This document shows positions 5,164 through 7,216 of a stretch of 7,216 nt of DNA, in pieces. The stretch's first letter is position 1; every line of letters starts with the position of its first letter. The position numbers and the translations under genes are program-made. Origin of the DNA: an uncultured Bacilli bacterium (GTDB lineage: Bacteria > Bacillota_I > Bacilli_A > RF39 > UBA660); NCBI GenBank assembly GCA_934153945.1, contig CAKPFM010000023.1, positions 1 to 7,216 of the forward strand, read 5' to 3'. The notes under the pieces were generated by a model, which searched no databases, was not told where the DNA came from, and saw nothing but the letters and a program-made list of their open reading frames with translations.

Positions 5164-6133
5164 ATGTACAGGTTGTGGAGCTTATCTACAAATAGATGAT
5201 CCAAAAAAGCCAGGATATACTGTTTCATTAGAACATACTTTATGTAATAGATGTTTTAGAATAAATAACTACAATGAATATCAAAAAATAGAAAAAACAA
5301 ATAATGAATTTATACCAATATTAAAAAAAATAAATGAAACTAATTCTTTAGTACTACTAGTAGTAGATATATTAAATATAAATAAAGATTTAAGCTTTAT
5401 AACAAAGTATTTAAATAATGATATTATACTTGTTTTAGCTAAAAGAGATACCTTACCTTATAAAGTAAATAATCAAAAATTATTAGATTATGATTATGGT
5501 ATAAAATGTATTGATAAAGTAATAATTAGTAGTAATAAAAATATAGGATTAGATGAATTATATGAAAAAATTTATCAATATAAAAAAGATAAAAATGTTT
5601 ATATAGTAGGATATAGTAATGTTGGAAAATCAACCTTAATAAATAAGTTAATTTATAATTATTCAGATATCGATCAATCTATTACAACAAGTATGTTACC
5701 ATCAACTACCATAGATTCAATCGAAATCTCTTTTAATGAAGAACTTACTATTATAGATACACCAGGAATTATTGAAGAAGGCAATATCATAAATGAGGTA
5801 GAACCTGAAGTACTAAAAAAAATAATGTGTAAGAAAGAAATAAAACCAATTACATATCAAATAAAAGATAAACAAACAATTACTGTAGAAGATATTCTTT
5901 TAATAGAATCATCTAATAATAATTTTACTTTTTATATGTCAAATAACTTAAATATAGATAGAAAATATAAAGAGTTAAATAAAGATAATTTAAAAGAATA
6001 TACATTAAGAATAAATGAAAATAATGATATTGTTATATTAGGATTAGGATTTATTAAAACAACTAATCCAGAAACAATAAAAATATATTCAAAATATGAT
6101 TTAGAAATATATACAAGAAAAAATTTAATTTAA
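5156..6133 (+). CDS. yqeH: Ribosome biogenesis GTPase YqeH, circularly permuted (325 aa)
   Basis: This cytosolic GTPase is needed in Bacillota for 30S subunit maturation. An N-terminal zinc finger has CxxC pairs Cys4/Cys7 and Cys30/Cys33. The GTPase motifs come in the permuted order G4-G5-G1-G2-G3: AKRD at 96-99 (G4), SSNK at 125-128 (G5), GYSNVGKST at 152-160 (G1), a Thr-rich TTSMLPSTT segment (G2) and DTPG at 201-204 (G3). The C-terminal RNA-binding region ends with the family-typical DLEIYTRKNLI. G4 is unusual because the family's NKxD has Ala in place of Asn. At 325 residues it is shorter than the roughly 366 of B. subtilis, apparently through shorter loops rather than truncation. The ATG at 5156 follows AAAGG (5143-5147) and overlaps the end of yqeG; an in-frame ATG at 5129 would add nine residues before the zinc finger and is less likely. 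Confidence 0.93.
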   Translation: MNKCTGCGAYLQIDDPKKPGYTVSLEHTLCNRCFRINNYNEYQKIEKTNNEFIPILKKINETNSLVLLVVDILNINKDLSFITKYLNNDIILVLAKRDTLPYKVNNQKLLDYDYGIKCIDKVIISSNKNIGLDELYEKIYQYKKDKNVYIVGYSNVGKSTLINKLIYNYSDIDQSITTSMLPSTTIDSIEISFNEELTIIDTPGIIEEGNIINEVEPEVLKKIMCKKEIKPITYQIKDKQTITVEDILLIESSNNNFTFYMSNNLNIDRKYKELNKDNLKEYTLRINENNDIVILGLGFIKTTNPETIKIYSKYDLEIYTRKNLI

Positions 6134-6136
6134 TAA

Positions 6137-6153
6137 AAAAATGTTTCATTTTT
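6137..6153 (+). terminator. Possible short terminator hairpin after yqeH
   Basis: AAAAATG (6137-6143) and CATTTTT (6147-6153) form a perfect 7 bp stem with a 3 nt loop, starting 3 bases after the yqeH stop. The T-run is part of the stem and only one pair is G-C, so termination would be weak. It overlaps the proposed sepF -35 region, so partial read-through from yqeGH into sepF is possible. Confidence 0.4.
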
Positions 6154-6172
6154 ACAATTTATATGTTAAAAT
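6144..6172 (+). promoter_or_regulatory. Likely extended -10 promoter of sepF-divIVA
   Basis: TGTTAAAAT (6164-6172) is an extended -10 element. A poor -35 candidate, TTTCAT (6144-6149), lies 17 bp upstream of TAAAAT. The same TG-extended geometry is seen before yqeG. The start would be near 6179, leaving a leader of about 30 nt with AGGGAGG. Confidence 0.45.
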
Positions 6173-6211
6173 GAATTGTAGAGTGTAGAATATGATAGGG
6201 AGGAATACAAA

Positions 6212-6622
6212 GTGGGAATACTTAAAAAAATCTTAGCAAACGATAATGATGTTTTTTCAAATGATGTAACGGGAGATGAATATTACGAATTAAGCCCTGA
6301 AGAAGCTTTAAACGAAAATGAAGGGTTTAGTAAAATGATTTTATTAGAACCACGAGCTTATTCTGAAGCACAACAAATTGCTGATCACTTAAAAATGAGA
6401 AATACAGTTGTTGTAAATTTAAAAAGAGTAACTTCTGATCAAGCAAAAAGAATTGTTGATTTCTTAGCTGGAACAATATATGCTATAGGTGGAGACCTAC
6501 AAAAAATCGGTGGTGGTATTTTCTTATGTACACCAAATAATATAAGTGTACAAGGTAAAATAAGTGGAGAAACTGCCGGAAAAGACATCCACGATAATAC
6601 TGATATAAATATCGAATGGTAA
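6212..6622 (+). CDS. sepF: Cell division protein SepF (136 aa, GTG start)
   Basis: SepF is a cytosolic peripheral membrane protein that tethers FtsZ filaments to the membrane and bundles them at the septum. The N-terminal MGILKKIL fits the amphipathic membrane-binding helix. An acidic linker (about 11-38) follows. The compact SepF core (about 41-117) shows ILLEPRAYSEAQQIADHL, VVVNLKRVTSDQAKRIVDFLAG and the glycine-rich AIGGDLQKIGGGIFLCTP, where the family dimerises. The GTG at 6212 is well placed 8 bases after AGGGAGG (6197-6203), and no ATG upstream fits. Length is slightly below the roughly 150 of B. subtilis. divIVA follows after 4 bp, so the two are co-transcribed. In many Bacillota ylmG and ylmH lie between them, and here they do not. 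Confidence 0.95.
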   Translation: MGILKKILANDNDVFSNDVTGDEYYELSPEEALNENEGFSKMILLEPRAYSEAQQIADHLKMRNTVVVNLKRVTSDQAKRIVDFLAGTIYAIGGDLQKIGGGIFLCTPNNISVQGKISGETAGKDIHDNTDINIEW

Positions 6623-6626
6623 TAAA

Positions 6627-7085
6627 ATGGAAAAGTTTAGTATTGTAAAAAGAGGATACGATCCAGAAGAAGTTAATAAATTTTTAGATAATGTAATTGC
6701 TAAAGTAGATGCAATGGTAAAAGAAGATAAAGAAAAAAGTAATAAAATAGCTGAATTAAGTAGATTAGAAAAAGAAAATGAAGCATTAAGAGATAAATTA
6801 GCTAGATATGAAAAGATGGAAGGAACATTACAAAAAGCAATAGTAATGGCAGAAAAAACTTCTGAACAAATTAAATATAATGCTCAACATGAATCAGAAG
6901 CTATTTTAGATGATGCTAAAGGCAAAGCAAATAGAATAATAAATGAAGCTTTATTAAAAGCAGAAAAAGCAGAAAATGAAGCAAATATGTTAAAAAGAAA
7001 TATAAATATATTTAAAAGAAGAATCAAAGATATCATCAATGCTCAAATAGAAGTAGTTGATGAGATGGATGAAGTAGAATTATAA
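6627..7085 (+). CDS. divIVA: DivIVA-family cell division / polar scaffold protein (152 aa)
   Basis: This coiled-coil protein of the DivIVA family binds negatively curved membrane at the septum and poles and recruits division or morphogenesis partners. The N-terminal domain is recognisable from FSIVKRGYDPEEVNKFLDNVI (residues 4-24). Almost all the rest is predicted coiled coil, with the family segment around MEGTLQKAIVMAEKTSEQIKYNAQHESEAILDDA and ANRIINEAL aligning by eye with the C-terminal half of B. subtilis DivIVA, and the FKRRIKDIINAQIEVVD end. The N-terminus is about ten residues shorter than in B. subtilis, and the membrane-tip Phe-Arg before Gly-Tyr is Lys-Arg here. No clear Shine-Dalgarno is seen. 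The ATG is 4 bp after the sepF stop, so translation is probably coupled to sepF. GpsB is a less likely identity, given the length and the C-terminal match. Confidence 0.92.
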   Translation: MEKFSIVKRGYDPEEVNKFLDNVIAKVDAMVKEDKEKSNKIAELSRLEKENEALRDKLARYEKMEGTLQKAIVMAEKTSEQIKYNAQHESEAILDDAKGKANRIINEALLKAEKAENEANMLKRNINIFKRRIKDIINAQIEVVDEMDEVEL

Positions 7086-7159
7086 TATATTTATCAAATA
7101 TGAATTTAAATTAGAATAAAAATAGTAAAAAATAAAAATTTTACCAATGTTATTAACTT

Positions 7160-7193
7160 AAGAGAATAGAAAAATAAAATTCTATTCTTTTTT
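7160..7193 (+). terminator. Rho-independent terminator of sepF-divIVA
   Basis: AAGAGAATAGAA (7160-7171) pairs with TTCTATTCTTTT (7180-7191), including one G-T pair, around an 8 nt loop. A T-tract runs over 7188-7193. It is the strongest terminator in the window and closes the division operon about 75 bp after the divIVA stop. Between them (7086-7159) I see only AT-rich sequence with a small GTAAAA/TTTTAC inverted pair. Confidence 0.75.
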
Positions 7194-7195
7194 GA

Positions 7196-7204
7196 TGTTA
7201 TAAT
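7196..7204 (+). promoter_or_regulatory. Extended -10 element at the right edge
   Basis: TGTTATAAT is a perfect extended -10 (TG, one base, TATAAT) directly after the terminator. There is no good -35 at 16 to 18 bp. It probably starts a transcript whose gene lies beyond the window. Confidence 0.45.
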
Positions 7205-7216
7205 GTTTATAGAATA

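Noticed and set aside
7125..7144. GTAAAA / TTTTAC inverted pair after divIVA as a terminator
   Set aside because: The stem is only 6 bp with an A-rich loop and no T-run, and a much better terminator lies at 7160-7193.
7086..7216. T-box or other riboswitch leader after divIVA
   Set aside because: The region holds one terminator hairpin and a -10 element. No T-box sequence or other conserved aptamer core is visible, and the window ends before any downstream gene.
1..7216. CRISPR array, tRNA or rRNA genes, insertion sequences
   Set aside because: I looked for regularly spaced repeats, cloverleaf-type GC-richer segments and transposase-like frames and saw none. The motif copies are spaced by whole genes.

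Overview
This window comes from a very AT-rich (roughly a quarter G+C by eye), low-GC Gram-positive bacterium. The evidence is the set of Bacillota-type genes on one strand: a SepF and DivIVA division pair, the YqeG phosphatase with the circularly permuted GTPase YqeH, a two-HKD cardiolipin synthase, membrane-anchored XRE regulators, strong AGGAGG-type ribosome sites and short Rho-independent terminators. All ten genes are on the + strand and all end in TAA. Trp is encoded by TGG and no gene is interrupted by TGA, so the standard bacterial code fits. The exact lineage (gut Bacilli, an RF39-like group, or Clostridia) cannot be fixed from this sequence.

Region 1 (1 to about 2,900) looks accessory. 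It holds the 3' part of an unrecognised, probably exported protein, a small DUF3781 protein, a GyrI-like small-molecule-binding protein, and two paralogous XRE regulators. Each regulator has an N-terminal helix-turn-helix and two C-terminal membrane helices. The genes are separated by 60 to 140 bp gaps (23 to 32 bp in the first case), and the gaps share a short AT-rich motif (core AAATTACAATTTA) in one or other orientation. The two regulator genes also share about 85 bp of upstream sequence layout and a 41 bp near-identical segment across their start codons, so they look like a tandem duplication that has since diverged.

Region 2 (about 2,900 to 7,216) is housekeeping. cls makes cardiolipin and has its own promoter and terminator. 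yqeG-yqeH is an overlapping two-gene operon, with YqeH acting in 30S ribosome assembly. sepF-divIVA is a tightly coupled operon for septum assembly and division-site or pole marking, closed by a clear terminator. A consensus extended -10 element at the right edge suggests that another transcription unit starts just outside.

I see no mobile-element gene, RNA gene, CRISPR array or clear defence system. The points most worth a second look are the recurring intergenic motif and the duplicated membrane-tethered regulators next to cls. Smaller oddities are AKRD in place of NKxD in YqeH and the loss of the aromatic tip residue in DivIVA.
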